A stretch of 64,000 nucleotides of DNA, from NCBI GenBank assembly GCA_038209155.1, contig JBBQYA010000002.1, positions 5,652-69,651 of the forward strand, read 5' to 3'. Position numbers and translations under genes: made by a program. Source of the DNA: JBBQYA01 sp038209155 (GTDB taxonomy: Bacteria > Bacteroidota > Bacteroidia > Sphingobacteriales > Sphingobacteriaceae). Positions 1 to 9,803 of this stretch are shown one piece after another; the first letter of the stretch is position 1, and the number at the start of each line of letters is the position of its first letter. Under the pieces are notes generated by a model. It was given only the letters and a program-made list of their open reading frames with translations. It made no database searches and had not been told where the DNA came from.

Positions 1-2
1 GT

Positions 3-614
3 TTTTTAAATTTGGTTGCTTTACAGATTTTTTCCAACAAAGGAAAATGGGAAGCTATTCTTTTCGCATGGGGAGTAATTTTTGTAGAACTCATTGTGAT
101 ACGCCTTACCATGTCTGGTGCTAAATATCTGATAGCCAAACAGAAGTACAGAATATATATTGATTTATTCACTTTCTTATTTATTTCAGGATTTGCATTA
201 GCTGGCTTTTTAGCCAATAAAAATGGCAAAACTGATTTAGATACTGATTTTGCAGTTGCTGCTGTACACCCATTATTGTATGGAATAATTTTAGGTTGTC
301 TTAATCCTTTACAAATACCGTTTTGGGCAGGTTGGAATGTGTATATGATTAATCATAAAAACCTGATACCAGAAAAGCCATTTTACTATTTTTATATGAT
401 AGGAACAGCAATAGGCACGTTTGCAGGAATGTGTATTTTTGTTTTAACGGCAAAATATATGATCGAAAAAAACCAAAATGCTTTGCAGAATACTGGTGGA
501 AAACTAATTTCTTGGGTTTTTTTAATTTTGGCTTTATGGCAAGGAAGTCAATTAATCTATCATTGGATAGGAGATAGGCAGAAAAAGAAATCTCTAATTG
601 AATCTGACGAATAA
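3..614 (+). CDS. LysE-family transporter, 5' end outside the window
   Basis: Inner-membrane protein resembling LysE/RhtB amino-acid exporters. The visible part has about six hydrophobic segments and a mid-protein GCLNPLQIPFW stretch, matching the family's LNPK-like helix start. The reading frame is open to the left window edge. The family's N-terminal helix with its PPGP-type motif is missing, so the gene starts upstream and the TTG at 12 is probably internal. The C-terminus is charged (RQKKKSLIESDE). It converges on the cupredoxin-like gene 4 bases away. The exported substrate cannot be deduced; family membership is fairly likely. Confidence 0.7.
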   Translation, partial: FLNLVALQIFSNKGKWEAILFAWGVIFVELIVIRLTMSGAKYLIAKQKYRIYIDLFTFLFISGFALAGFLANKNGKTDLDTDFAVAAVHPLLYGIILGCLNPLQIPFWAGWNVYMINHKNLIPEKPFYYFYMIGTAIGTFAGMCIFVLTAKYMIEKNQNALQNTGGKLISWVFLILALWQGSQLIYHWIGDRQKKKSLIESDE

Positions 615-618
615 ATTA

Positions 619-1242
619 TTATTGAATAGAAATTCGTTTCATAGCGGTTTCTGTTCCGCAGGTAATTCGTATAAAATATAATCCGGCAGAAGCACTACCA
701 GAAAGGTCAAATTCTTTTCTATAATCACCAATCTGACGTTTTTCGTTCATCAAATTTATAACTTCGTTACCTAAAATATCTAATAACTTTACAGAAATTG
801 TACTTTCTTTTCGGACATAAAACTGAACCGTTAATTTGTCATTCACTACTGGATTTGGGAACACGGAAAGACTATTAAGCAAATTCTGAGTGTTGCGAAT
901 AGAGGATGTAGAATTTACTGTAATAATTCCTGACATAGAAGAATTTAATGGACCTCCATGAGTTACACTATAATAGGGAATAATGCCAGATCGATTAATT
1001 ACATAAGCTCTATATTTGGACATTAAATTTAAATTGAAAGCAGGTAAAGTGATTTGATCTTGAGAAACTACAGTATTAATTCCGTCAATCCATTGAAATT
1101 GAACAGTATCACCAACATTTATCGTAATGTTTTTTGGAATAAATTCTAAATTCTTAACTTGAATTATATGTCTAGTTTGGCTAAAAACCAAAATCGGAAA
1201 ATTAAGTAAGGCAATAAAAAATAAAATGTAAAAAATCCTCAT
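619..1242 (-). CDS. Secreted cupredoxin-like protein with T9SS sorting domain, copper site degenerate
   Basis: A signal peptide (residues 1-21, ending VFSQ) precedes a plastocyanin/azurin-like beta domain (about 25-110). From about 120 onward lies a type A T9SS sorting domain (SVFPNPVVNDKLTV, then GLYFIRI). The closing loop reads YYSVTHGGPLNSSMSG. His95 and Met103 are in the expected ligand places, but the ligand Cys is Ser92, and the first His (usually in an HTVTS-like turn) is Asn56. Copper binding of the type 1 kind is therefore unlikely. Known: such tagged proteins are exported across the outer membrane by the PorT-containing T9SS. Inferred: a surface or secreted protein with a structural role rather than electron transfer. 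Confidence 0.8.
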   Translation of the reverse strand: MRIFYILFFIALLNFPILVFSQTRHIIQVKNLEFIPKNITINVGDTVQFQWIDGINTVVSQDQITLPAFNLNLMSKYRAYVINRSGIIPYYSVTHGGPLNSSMSGIITVNSTSSIRNTQNLLNSLSVFPNPVVNDKLTVQFYVRKESTISVKLLDILGNEVINLMNEKRQIGDYRKEFDLSGSASAGLYFIRITCGTETAMKRISIQ

Positions 1243-1267
1243 ATTTGCATCAACTGGGAAATATTGT

Positions 1268-1275
1268 CAAATATA
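1268..1275 (-). promoter_or_regulatory. Candidate -7 box (TAnnTTTG) for the cupredoxin-like gene
   Basis: On the minus strand this reads TATATTTG, the Bacteroidota primary-sigma -7 element, 25 bases upstream of the ATG at 1242. No well-spaced -33 TTG is evident, so the call is tentative. Confidence 0.4.
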
Positions 1276-1444
1276 CATTTAAACCTTTTGAATTTTGATT
1301 TAAATGGCAACATTTTGAAAGAAAACAAAAAAATAATCTTAACAGATGTTATTAAATTTCTTAATTTAACAATGGATTTTATCCATTCTAAACCAACATT
1401 TTTAATGTTTATTTGTAATTCACCTAGACTAGCATAATTTTTCG

Positions 1445-4400
1445 ATGAATAATCTATTCAAAGATCATTATAACACAATAAATCAATTACTTAATTCTTT
1501 TCCCTATTCTGCATTAATTGTTGATGAGCAGCAAATTGTGCAGTTGGCAAATCATGCATTTAAAATCCAAACAGGTTTATGTAATGATATTTTTGGAAAA
1601 AAAATAAATGACTTGCCTGGTATTTTGCTCAATCAAAAAAGCGAAAATCAATATTCTTTACAATTTAATAATGATCAAGGTAAGGTAATAAATCTAAATT
1701 GTTTTTCAGAAAGTTTGAGTTTAGAGTCTGGAAATAAGTTTTACTTATTAAAATTTGAAAATAATATAGAAATTAAATTGGAGCATTTGAGAGAAGTTCT
1801 AAATGCTTCATTTGAACCATTATGTGTTCACGAAAACTTCAAATTAATAGGTGCAAATGATATTTTTCTAAAAATGATAGGATACGAACTTCATGAATTG
1901 GATGGATTATATTTAAAAGATATTTGTGAAGAAAAATCCTATAATGCCATCTTATCAAACATTCAAAAAAAGATAAATATACCTTATGAAGCACTTGGAA
2001 TAAGAAAAGATAGGACAACTTTTCCTGTTTTAGTCAGAGGCAAGTCTATCACTTTCAGCGGAATCGAGTATAGAGTAGTTTCTTGCAGAGATCTTACTCA
2101 AGAAAAACTTTCGGAAAAGCAAAAATTAAATGAGAAAACCAAGCTTGAAGCCATTGTAGAAACGCAGACAAAAATTATTTCTTCCGACTTAAATTTAGAA
2201 AAGTTGTTGAAAATTATTGTGAATCAATCGAGCAAAATAACTGGAGCAGATGGCGCTACTATAGAATTTGCAGAAAATGACCACATGGTTCAAAAAGCAA
2301 GAACTGGGTTTGCTAGTAAATTGAAAGGGAAGCAATTACTTATTAATAATAGTCTTTCTGGTCATTGCTTTAAAACAGGAAAATCTATTTTAGTGCACAA
2401 CGCATTAAAAAATAAATATGTAAATCAGAATGCTAGAACTACACTTGGTTCTAATTCTGTGATTGTGGTTCCCTTAAAATTTGAATCAGAAATTATTGGA
2501 GTTCTGAAAGTAATTTCTCAAATAAAAGCAGCATTTACCGAAGAAGATGTAGAAACTCTCCAGATAATGGGCGGATTCATTGCCTCTGCTATCAGAAATG
2601 CAAATCAATACGAAGAGAAACAGCAATTATTAGAAAAATTAACCGATATTTTAGAACATGTTCGCGAAAGTGAGGAACAATTTCGCTTACTAGCAGACCA
2701 TATTAATGATATTGTAGCTTTGCATGATTTGGATGGTAATTTTACTTTTATTAGTCGATCTGTTACCAATGTTTTGGGTTATAAACCTGATGATCTTTTA
2801 GGAATAAGCGTATATAATTACATTCATCCAGATGATTTGAAAGGCCTTAAAGAACATATTAAAGAAAAAATATTTAAAACTAAAACCCAATCTAAAATTA
2901 TATATAGATTTTTAAACAAAAATCAAAATTATATTTGGTTGGAAAGTATAGGCGAACCTATTCTAGATGAAAATAACCGTGTTGTAAAAATTCAAGTATC
3001 GTCTAGAGATGTAAGTGATCGGATAAAAACATTAAATGCTTTATTGGAAAGCGAAAAAAGATATCGTTTTATTGCTGAAAATAGCACAGATATGCTTAGT
3101 ATTCATGCTATAGACGGAAGCATGTCCTATATAAGTCCAGCATCTAATAGAATTTTAGGCTATAAACCTTCAGAGCTTGTAGTTTTAGATCCATTTCACT
3201 TATGCCACCATGAAGATTTACCAATTTTGAAAGAGGCAATGCGTATTTATATTGTTGAAAGACAGAAAGTGGCTTCTTTTACTTATCGAATGAAAAGGAA
3301 AGACGGAGAGTTTATTTGGATAGAATCCGTAGCAAAAACGGTTCTAAACGAACAAAATTTAGTCACTCAAATACAAGTAGCTCATAGAGATATCACTGTT
3401 AGAAAGCAAGTTGAGCACGAATTGTTGAAGTCGAAAATAGAAGCAGAAAGTGCCACAAAAATGAAATCTGAATTTTTGGCAATGATGAGCCACGAAATTC
3501 GAACCCCAATGAATGGTGTAATTGGAATGACAGGTTTACTTTTAGAAACAAAATTAACCGATAGTCAGTCAGAATATGCTCAAGCGATTATGGAAAGTGG
3601 CGATGCACTTTTGAATGTAATCAATGATATTCTTGATTTTTCTAAGATAGAATCTGGCAAAATGGAATTTGATGAAAATCCATACGACTTATCTTCTTTA
3701 ATAGATGGTGTTTTTAATCTTTTAAAAATTAAAGCTAAGGAAAAGCATATTGAACTTATTTATTTTCTAGATCCTGATCTCCCAGAATTATTAATTGGCG
3801 ATTCACTACGAATCAGACAGATATTAATTAATTTAATCAGTAATTCTATCAAATTTACGAGTGAAGGGGAGATTTTTGTTTCGGTAAGCAGACTTGCTAA
3901 TAAAATAGATTCAAGCGAAATAGAATTGCAATTTTCCATAAAAGATACAGGAATTGGTATACCTAAAGATAAAATAGATCGCCTTTTCAACCCATTTATT
4001 CAAGTGGATTCTTCTACTTCTCGTCGTTATCAAGGTACAGGACTTGGTTTAGCGATTTGTAATAAATTGGTAGATATGATGGGTGGAAGAATTTGGGTGG
4101 ACAGTGTTTACATGGAAGGATCAATTTTTAGTTTTACACTAAAAAATAAGATTTCCGAGAAATTAAGTGATGTAGCCAAAACTCAATCGAATGAAACCAA
4201 TGAATCTTTACTGAATAAACGAGTTTTACTTTTGAGTGATAATCCAACCCAATTGCATGTATTAAATATGCAGTGTAAAAATTGGAAAATGCAAACTTAT
4301 GCTGTCAAAAATGAACAAGAAGCATTTGAAAAAAGCAAATCAGGAATTTCTTTCGATGTAGTAATTACTAATCTGCACATTCCAGATGAAGAAAGAATAA

Positions 4401-5014
4401 AATTATGCAATAGTATTAGAAGTTTTTCTTCAGGAGATTTACCGTTTATACATATTTCTTCCGAAAAAAATCAGCAATCATTAGGTCTGTTTAGAGAATT
4501 AAATTACTATCTCTCAAATCCTGTTAAATATTCAGATTTATACAAAATTTTAATCGATCAATTTAAAATTACTCCAAAAGAAGTTTTGGTGGAAAAAAGT
4601 GCTCAAGAAATAGAAAAGCCCCTTTCCGAACGAATTCCCATTAAAATTTTATTGGCAGAAGATAATATCATTAATCAAAAATTGGTTACCCACGTACTTT
4701 CTAAAATGGGCTACAGTATAGATATTGCCGAAAACGGAATTGAAGTAATTCAAGCATTAAAAAAGAAAGAGTACGATTTGATTTTCATGGATGTGCAAAT
4801 GCCAGAAATGGATGGTTTGGAAGCCACCAGTATTATTGTAAATAATTGGCCTAGAACTTCTAGACCCATTATTGTAGCTATGACAGCCAATGCCATGATA
4901 GGCGATAAAGAGAAATGTATAGAAGCTGGAATGGACGATTACATGAGTAAACCGATTGTATTAGCAGATATTAAAACTAAAATTGAAAAATGGGGAAGTT
5001 TAAAATTGGCTTAG
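1445..5014 (+). CDS. Hybrid sensor histidine kinase (PAS-PAS-GAF-PAS-PAS-HisKA-HATPase-REC-REC)
   Basis: A 1189-residue multi-domain kinase with no transmembrane segment or signal peptide, so probably cytoplasmic. Order: a weak PAS (about 17-105), PAS (about 115-225), GAF (about 235-390), PAS (about 410-530), PAS (about 540-660), HisKA with MSHEIRTP (phospho-acceptor His683), HATPase (about 785-905, DTGIGIP and GTGLGLAI boxes), then two receiver domains. The second receiver (about 1070-1185) has AEDN and FMDVQMP with Asp1116 and looks active. The first (about 924-1045) has Asn976 where the phospho-Asp should be (VVITNLHIP) and SDN in place of the acidic pair, so it is a pseudo-receiver. No response regulator or output gene is adjacent. 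Signal unknown; the PAS/GAF layout suggests a small-molecule or redox input. Confidence 0.93.
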   Translation: MNNLFKDHYNTINQLLNSFPYSALIVDEQQIVQLANHAFKIQTGLCNDIFGKKINDLPGILLNQKSENQYSLQFNNDQGKVINLNCFSESLSLESGNKFYLLKFENNIEIKLEHLREVLNASFEPLCVHENFKLIGANDIFLKMIGYELHELDGLYLKDICEEKSYNAILSNIQKKINIPYEALGIRKDRTTFPVLVRGKSITFSGIEYRVVSCRDLTQEKLSEKQKLNEKTKLEAIVETQTKIISSDLNLEKLLKIIVNQSSKITGADGATIEFAENDHMVQKARTGFASKLKGKQLLINNSLSGHCFKTGKSILVHNALKNKYVNQNARTTLGSNSVIVVPLKFESEIIGVLKVISQIKAAFTEEDVETLQIMGGFIASAIRNANQYEEKQQLLEKLTDILEHVRESEEQFRLLADHINDIVALHDLDGNFTFISRSVTNVLGYKPDDLLGISVYNYIHPDDLKGLKEHIKEKIFKTKTQSKIIYRFLNKNQNYIWLESIGEPILDENNRVVKIQVSSRDVSDRIKTLNALLESEKRYRFIAENSTDMLSIHAIDGSMSYISPASNRILGYKPSELVVLDPFHLCHHEDLPILKEAMRIYIVERQKVASFTYRMKRKDGEFIWIESVAKTVLNEQNLVTQIQVAHRDITVRKQVEHELLKSKIEAESATKMKSEFLAMMSHEIRTPMNGVIGMTGLLLETKLTDSQSEYAQAIMESGDALLNVINDILDFSKIESGKMEFDENPYDLSSLIDGVFNLLKIKAKEKHIELIYFLDPDLPELLIGDSLRIRQILINLISNSIKFTSEGEIFVSVSRLANKIDSSEIELQFSIKDTGIGIPKDKIDRLFNPFIQVDSSTSRRYQGTGLGLAICNKLVDMMGGRIWVDSVYMEGSIFSFTLKNKISEKLSDVAKTQSNETNESLLNKRVLLLSDNPTQLHVLNMQCKNWKMQTYAVKNEQEAFEKSKSGISFDVVITNLHIPDEERIKLCNSIRSFSSGDLPFIHISSEKNQQSLGLFRELNYYLSNPVKYSDLYKILIDQFKITPKEVLVEKSAQEIEKPLSERIPIKILLAEDNIINQKLVTHVLSKMGYSIDIAENGIEVIQALKKKEYDLIFMDVQMPEMDGLEATSIIVNNWPRTSRPIIVAMTANAMIGDKEKCIEAGMDDYMSKPIVLADIKTKIEKWGSLKLA

Positions 5015-5098
5015 AAATATCAATTAAATTAGCTCGACAATTCATTTTGCAAATTATATTTTTACCCCATTTTAACTCGAGTATATAAATTAAGATTA

Positions 5099-7036
5099 TT
5101 GGAAAAGCACGCTCACAAAAACAATGCTCTTACAGGAGCAGGATTATTAATTAGTTTAGGAATTATTTACGGTGATATTGGAACTTCTCCGCTTTATGTT
5201 TTAAAGGCTATTATTGGGACTTCCATAATTGAATCAGATTTAATTTTAGGTGCGCTATCCTGCATATTTTGGACTCTTACTCTTCAGACAACTGTTAAAT
5301 ATGTTCTTATTACTTTAAGAGCCGATAATAAAGGAGAAGGGGGAATATTTTCCTTGTTTACGCTAATTCGCCGAAAGGCAAAATGGCTCGCAATACCAGC
5401 TATGATTGGTGGCTGCACACTTTTAGCTGATGGAATTATCACCCCGCCTATTTCCGTTTCGTCTGCTATAGAAGGTTTGCAAATAAGATATCCAGATATC
5501 CAAACAGTTCCGATAGTGATTGCAATTATCACAGGATTATTCGTTTTTCAACAGTTTGGATCCAATTTAGTTGGTCGTGCTTTTGGTCCAGTAATGTTAG
5601 TCTGGTTTGGAATGCTGGCCTATTTTGGAGCATCTCAAGCTTTTACCAATTTTGAAGTTTTTAAAGCAATCAATCCTTATTATGGGTATAATTTATTAGT
5701 AAATACTTCTGGCGGTTTTTGGTTGTTAGGTGCAGTTTTTCTTTGCACAACAGGAGCAGAGGCACTTTATTCAGATCTTGGCCATTGCGGTAGAACCAAT
5801 ATTAGAGTAAGTTGGGTTTTTGTAAAATCTTCATTATTACTGAATTATTTTGGTCAAGGCGCATGGTTGCTCACTCAAAGCGGAAAAACGTTGAATGAAA
5901 ATCCGTTTTATAGTATTATTCCAGAAGGTTTTTTATTTTATGGAATTATAATTTCTACGCTTGCTACCATTATTGCAAGTCAAGCTTTGATCAGTGGTTC
6001 TTTCACCTTAATAAGTGAAGCTGTTCGATTGAATTTTTGGCCAAAAGTCAAAATCAATTTTCCAAGTAATCAGAAAGGTCAATTGTACATACCAAGTGTG
6101 AATTGGCTGCTATTAGGAGGTTGTATCATCGTAGTTCTATTATTTAAAAAATCAGAAAATATGGAGGCTGCGTATGGCTTGTCCATTACTCTTACTATGC
6201 TGATGACCACTATTTTACTCTCCGTTTATTTACTTACCAGAAGAGTTTTACCTATTATTGTTGGAGTTTTTGTAATCGTTTATGGTACAATAGAAATTAG
6301 TTTTCTGATTGCAAATCTGGTAAAATTTAGTCATGGTGGTTGGTTTACTTTATTGATTGGTGGAATTTTATTTTCGGTAATGTGGACTTGGTTTGCAGCT
6401 AGAAAGATCAAAAATAGATATGTAAAGTTTGTGGAGGTGGAAGATAATTATGAGGTATTAACAGATTTGAGTAATGATGAATCTGTTCCAAAATTTGCAT
6501 CGCAGTTGGTGTATTTGACAAGCGCCAATTTCTCATCTGAAATAGAAAGTAAAATCATTTACTCCATTTTACAAAAACAGCCTAAAAGAGCAGATGTTTA
6601 CTGGTTGGTACATGTTGATGTGGTAGATGAACCTTACACTAGAGAATATAAGGTAGTGGTTTTAGTTCCAAATCATGTAATCAGAATAGAATTTGAATTA
6701 GGATTTAGAGTGGAACAAAAAATCAATTTATTATTTAGAAAAGTTGTAGAAGATTTAATTGCAAAAGGAGAAATAGACATCACTAGTAGATATACTTCGT
6801 TAAACAAACATAAAATCACTGGAGATTTTAGATTTGTGGTTTTAGAAAAGCAATTATCAACATCTAATAATTTACCTTTTTACGAAAAGATTATTATGAG
6901 TTATTACTTTTTGCTTCATAAATTCTCACTTTCTGAGGAAAAAGGTTTTGGTTTAGATTTGTCTTTTGTAACGGTTGAAAAAGTGCCATTGGTATTGTCA
7001 AAATCGCAACCAATAGAACTGAAAAGAATTTATTAA
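5099..7036 (+). CDS. kup: Kup-type low-affinity potassium uptake protein
   Basis: Inner-membrane K+/H+ symporter of the KUP/HAK/KT family, 645 residues. The N-terminus carries the signature YGDIGTSPLYVLKA (from about 25), followed by about 12 hydrophobic helices up to about residue 435 and a soluble C-terminal domain of about 200 residues, as usual for the family. The start is TTG at 5099. No in-frame ATG lies near it upstream, and this start leaves the normal short pre-helix tail. It ends tail-to-tail with the permease gene, the two stop codons overlapping by four bases, leaving no room for a shared terminator. Confidence 0.93.
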   Translation: MEKHAHKNNALTGAGLLISLGIIYGDIGTSPLYVLKAIIGTSIIESDLILGALSCIFWTLTLQTTVKYVLITLRADNKGEGGIFSLFTLIRRKAKWLAIPAMIGGCTLLADGIITPPISVSSAIEGLQIRYPDIQTVPIVIAIITGLFVFQQFGSNLVGRAFGPVMLVWFGMLAYFGASQAFTNFEVFKAINPYYGYNLLVNTSGGFWLLGAVFLCTTGAEALYSDLGHCGRTNIRVSWVFVKSSLLLNYFGQGAWLLTQSGKTLNENPFYSIIPEGFLFYGIIISTLATIIASQALISGSFTLISEAVRLNFWPKVKINFPSNQKGQLYIPSVNWLLLGGCIIVVLLFKKSENMEAAYGLSITLTMLMTTILLSVYLLTRRVLPIIVGVFVIVYGTIEISFLIANLVKFSHGGWFTLLIGGILFSVMWTWFAARKIKNRYVKFVEVEDNYEVLTDLSNDESVPKFASQLVYLTSANFSSEIESKIIYSILQKQPKRADVYWLVHVDVVDEPYTREYKVVVLVPNHVIRIEFELGFRVEQKINLLFRKVVEDLIAKGEIDITSRYTSLNKHKITGDFRFVVLEKQLSTSNNLPFYEKIIMSYYFLLHKFSLSEEKGFGLDLSFVTVEKVPLVLSKSQPIELKRIY

Positions 7037-8952
7037 GCGGGAATTGTTCTCAATTTGCTGTTTTTATAACCATAAGCAAAATAAATAATTAAGCCGACAA
7101 AAAGCCAAATTCCGAATCCAATCCAATTAGTAATTCCCATTTCCGACATCATGTAAAGGCAACAAACAAGCCCCGCAACTGGTATGAATGACAGATTTAA
7201 TTGGAAACATAAAATTGAAATATAAAGGCAAACCAATATGAAAATCCACGTTGGTATTTTATGTTTAAACAATCCAAATCCAGATTCAAATTTTTTGTCT
7301 TCTGAAATAGATAATTTATTTAAGGTATTGGAATACATGTTTTTGTCCATCGCTAATAAAGCAATTTCTGGATCTGCTAATTCTTTATCTTCAGTTTTCA
7401 AGTCCGATTTAATAACCGTTTTTAATTCAGCTAATTCATTTTCATTCAAAGAGGTGATTAATTGAGTTGGCTTAAAAGCTTGTTTTTCATTTAAAACAAA
7501 AGCTTTTGTTTCATTTGGTCTTTGAATAAAAAGAAAAATAAGTGTTCCTAAAAATAGGATTGGAACAATAAATTTTGAATTGAGGTAAGGAGTTTTAAAT
7601 TTTCGATCAATAGTTTCTTTGCTGTTTTGCAATTTTAATACTCCAGCGCAAACCAATACAAAAGCAAATAAAGTTCCGATGCTACAAAGGTCAGTTACCA
7701 TCGTTAAATTCATAAATAAGGAAGGAACAGCAACTACGAAACCAGTTACAATGGTAGCAAAAGATGGAGTTCTGTATTTCGGGTGAATTCTTGAAAAAGC
7801 CTTTGGAAGCAATCCATCTCGGCTCATGCTCATCCAAATTCGTGGTTGTCCTAATTGAAAAACCAATAAAACACTCGCCATTGCAATCACTGCACTTACT
7901 GCAATTATGCCAGATAGCCAATTAAGATTCAATTCTTGAAACACAAAAGCCAACGGATCTCCGACAGCCAATTGATCATATTTTACCATTCCAGTAAGAA
8001 CTAAAGCCACCGCAACATAAAGAACAGTACAAATAATAATTGCCCACATCATGGCTTTGGGTAAATCTCTTTGCGGGTTTTTGCATTCCTCGGCTGTGGT
8101 AGATATGGCATCAAAACCGATGTATGCAAAAAATACTGCCGAAACACCTTTTACCACTCCAGAAAACCCGTTTGGAGCAAACGGAGTCCAGTTTTTAGTA
8201 TCCACATAAAAAACACCAACTGCAATAATTAGTAAAATTATCGCCAATTTTATCACCACCATCACATTACTGGCATTTCTTGATTCTTGCATTCCACGGT
8301 AAACCAGCCAAGTAATCAATACGATAATGAGTAAAGCTGGAAGGTCGGCAACAAAATGAAAACCACCAATTAAAGGTGCTGATTGCCATGCTGTGTATGT
8401 TGCTTGTTGATTATAACTTAAGTTTTCAAACAGTTTTCCGCTTTGCATCAATAAGGTTGATTCTTTAAATCCGCGAGATGCACTTAAATAATCCATCGTC
8501 ATCCAGGCAGGCAATTCTATTCCGCCAGAAGCAAGCAAACTTGTGAAATAATCCGACCATGAAATAGCCACAGTGATATTACCAACCCCATATTCCATGA
8601 TTAAAGACCAACCAATAATCCATGCAATAAGTTCACCAAATGCGACATAGGAATAGGTGTAAGCACTACCAGCAACTGGAACAATGGAAGCAAATTCTGC
8701 ATAGGCAAAGGCTGCAAAACCACAAGCTATAGCTGTGAAAATGAATAAATAAATAACGGCTGGACCACCGTCTGAACTTGCTTTTCCTATAGTGCTAAAA
8801 ATTCCTGCACCGATAATTGCAGCAATTCCAAATGCTGCTAAATCTCTCACTCCTAATGTTTTCGCTAATGCACCACCATGATGGTTTTGTCGTGCATCCG
8901 CATCTCTTAATATTCCTTTAATCGTCTTTTTCCTAAAGAGTTTTTCAAACAT
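7033..8952 (-). CDS. APC-superfamily amino-acid permease
   Basis: A 639-residue inner-membrane transporter of the APC superfamily, cationic amino-acid transporter-like. The first helix has the family pattern GIAAIIGAGIFSTIG, and FAYAEFASIVPVAGSAYTYSY marks helix 3. FAYIGFDAISTTAEECKNPQRD is the conserved loop after helix 6. About 12-14 hydrophobic segments are visible. A hydrophilic, charged insertion of about 70 residues (roughly 490-565) separates the last two helix groups. A second insertion (about 150-190) lies after helix 4. Substrate cannot be specified. It opens on the strand opposite to kup and has its own leader of about 125 bases before the PAP2 gene. Confidence 0.9.
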   Translation of the reverse strand: MFEKLFRKKTIKGILRDADARQNHHGGALAKTLGVRDLAAFGIAAIIGAGIFSTIGKASSDGGPAVIYLFIFTAIACGFAAFAYAEFASIVPVAGSAYTYSYVAFGELIAWIIGWSLIMEYGVGNITVAISWSDYFTSLLASGGIELPAWMTMDYLSASRGFKESTLLMQSGKLFENLSYNQQATYTAWQSAPLIGGFHFVADLPALLIIVLITWLVYRGMQESRNASNVMVVIKLAIILLIIAVGVFYVDTKNWTPFAPNGFSGVVKGVSAVFFAYIGFDAISTTAEECKNPQRDLPKAMMWAIIICTVLYVAVALVLTGMVKYDQLAVGDPLAFVFQELNLNWLSGIIAVSAVIAMASVLLVFQLGQPRIWMSMSRDGLLPKAFSRIHPKYRTPSFATIVTGFVVAVPSLFMNLTMVTDLCSIGTLFAFVLVCAGVLKLQNSKETIDRKFKTPYLNSKFIVPILFLGTLIFLFIQRPNETKAFVLNEKQAFKPTQLITSLNENELAELKTVIKSDLKTEDKELADPEIALLAMDKNMYSNTLNKLSISEDKKFESGFGLFKHKIPTWIFILVCLYISILCFQLNLSFIPVAGLVCCLYMMSEMGITNWIGFGIWLFVGLIIYFAYGYKNSKLRTIPA

Positions 8953-9052
8953 GTAGGCTATAGTTTAGAATTTGAAGATAGAATTTTTATTTATACCAAA
9001 GACGTTTGATTTTTTGATTTATTTAAAATATCTTCCTCAATTGATATTTAAA

Positions 9053-9060
9053 TAGATTTG
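9053..9060 (+). promoter_or_regulatory. Candidate -7 box (TAGATTTG) for the PAP2 gene
   Basis: Matches TAnnTTTG, 17 bases before the ATG at 9078. No convincing -33 TTG at the expected distance. Confidence 0.35.
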
Positions 9061-9077
9061 TATCACTCTAATAAGCC

Positions 9078-9722
9078 ATGTTCCAAATTTTAAAGCATAA
9101 TCGAATTTACTTTACCTTATTCTTTTTATTAATATTATCCATTGCTATTTTGCTTTCCTTGTATTCCAAGCAGCAATTATTTTTTATGATAAATGATTCT
9201 GTAAACACAAAGGATCTATTTTTTAAATACATCACTCACCTTGGGGATGGTTTATTTTTCTCTTTGGTAATTATCGTTTTGGCGTTTTTCAAATTCCGTT
9301 ATTCTGTGTTGGGAATTTTATGTTATGCAATACCAAGTTTATTCACACAATTTTTGAAGAAAAATATTTTTCATGAATATCGACCCAAAGCTTTTTTTGA
9401 AGGAATTCAAACTTTACAATTGGTAGAAGGAGTAAAAGTTCATAGTTTTAATAGTTTTCCATCTGGGCATGCGACTACTGTATTTGCTATGTTTACTTTA
9501 TTAGCAATTATTTCTACCAACAAAAAGGTATCCTATCTCTTTTTTGCTTTAGCCTTTTTAACTTCCTTTAGTAGAGTTTATTTGTCGCAGCATTTCGTGC
9601 TTGACGTATATGCAGGAGCAATAATTGGAACAGTATTAACAGTTTTAATTATTTATTTTTGTGATAAAATTAATTGGTTTAAGAAGGATATTTTTGATAG
9701 GAGGTTTAGGTTTTCTACATGA
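9078..9722 (+). CDS. PAP2-family membrane phosphatase
   Basis: A 214-residue integral membrane phosphatase of the type 2 phosphatidic acid phosphatase family. All three catalytic signatures are present: K95-x6-RP (ending P103), PSGH at 128-131, and SR(165-166)-x5-H172-x3-D176. Six hydrophobic helices fit the usual topology, with the active site on the periplasmic side. Family members dephosphorylate undecaprenyl pyrophosphate, phosphatidylglycerol phosphate or lipid A; which applies here cannot be told. No operon partner: the neighbours are divergent (permease) and convergent (M3 peptidase). Confidence 0.9.
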   Translation: MFQILKHNRIYFTLFFLLILSIAILLSLYSKQQLFFMINDSVNTKDLFFKYITHLGDGLFFSLVIIVLAFFKFRYSVLGILCYAIPSLFTQFLKKNIFHEYRPKAFFEGIQTLQLVEGVKVHSFNSFPSGHATTVFAMFTLLAIISTNKKVSYLFFALAFLTSFSRVYLSQHFVLDVYAGAIIGTVLTVLIIYFCDKINWFKKDIFDRRFRFST

Positions 9723-9763
9723 AATTTGAAATTAGATATTTCTTGATTTAAAAATTTTAGTTG

Positions 9764-9803
9764 GGAATGATAACCATTGTCTTTAAATAAAAATTATCAT
9801 TCC
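9764..9803. terminator. Hairpin between convergent PAP2 and M3 peptidase genes
   Basis: GGAATGATAA at 9764-9773 pairs perfectly with TTATCATTCC at 9794-9803, extendable by two pairs around a bulged G. The 3' arm covers the stop codon of the M3 peptidase gene. There is no strong U-tract on either side, so it may be a bidirectional terminator or an mRNA 3'-end stabiliser. Confidence 0.45.
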
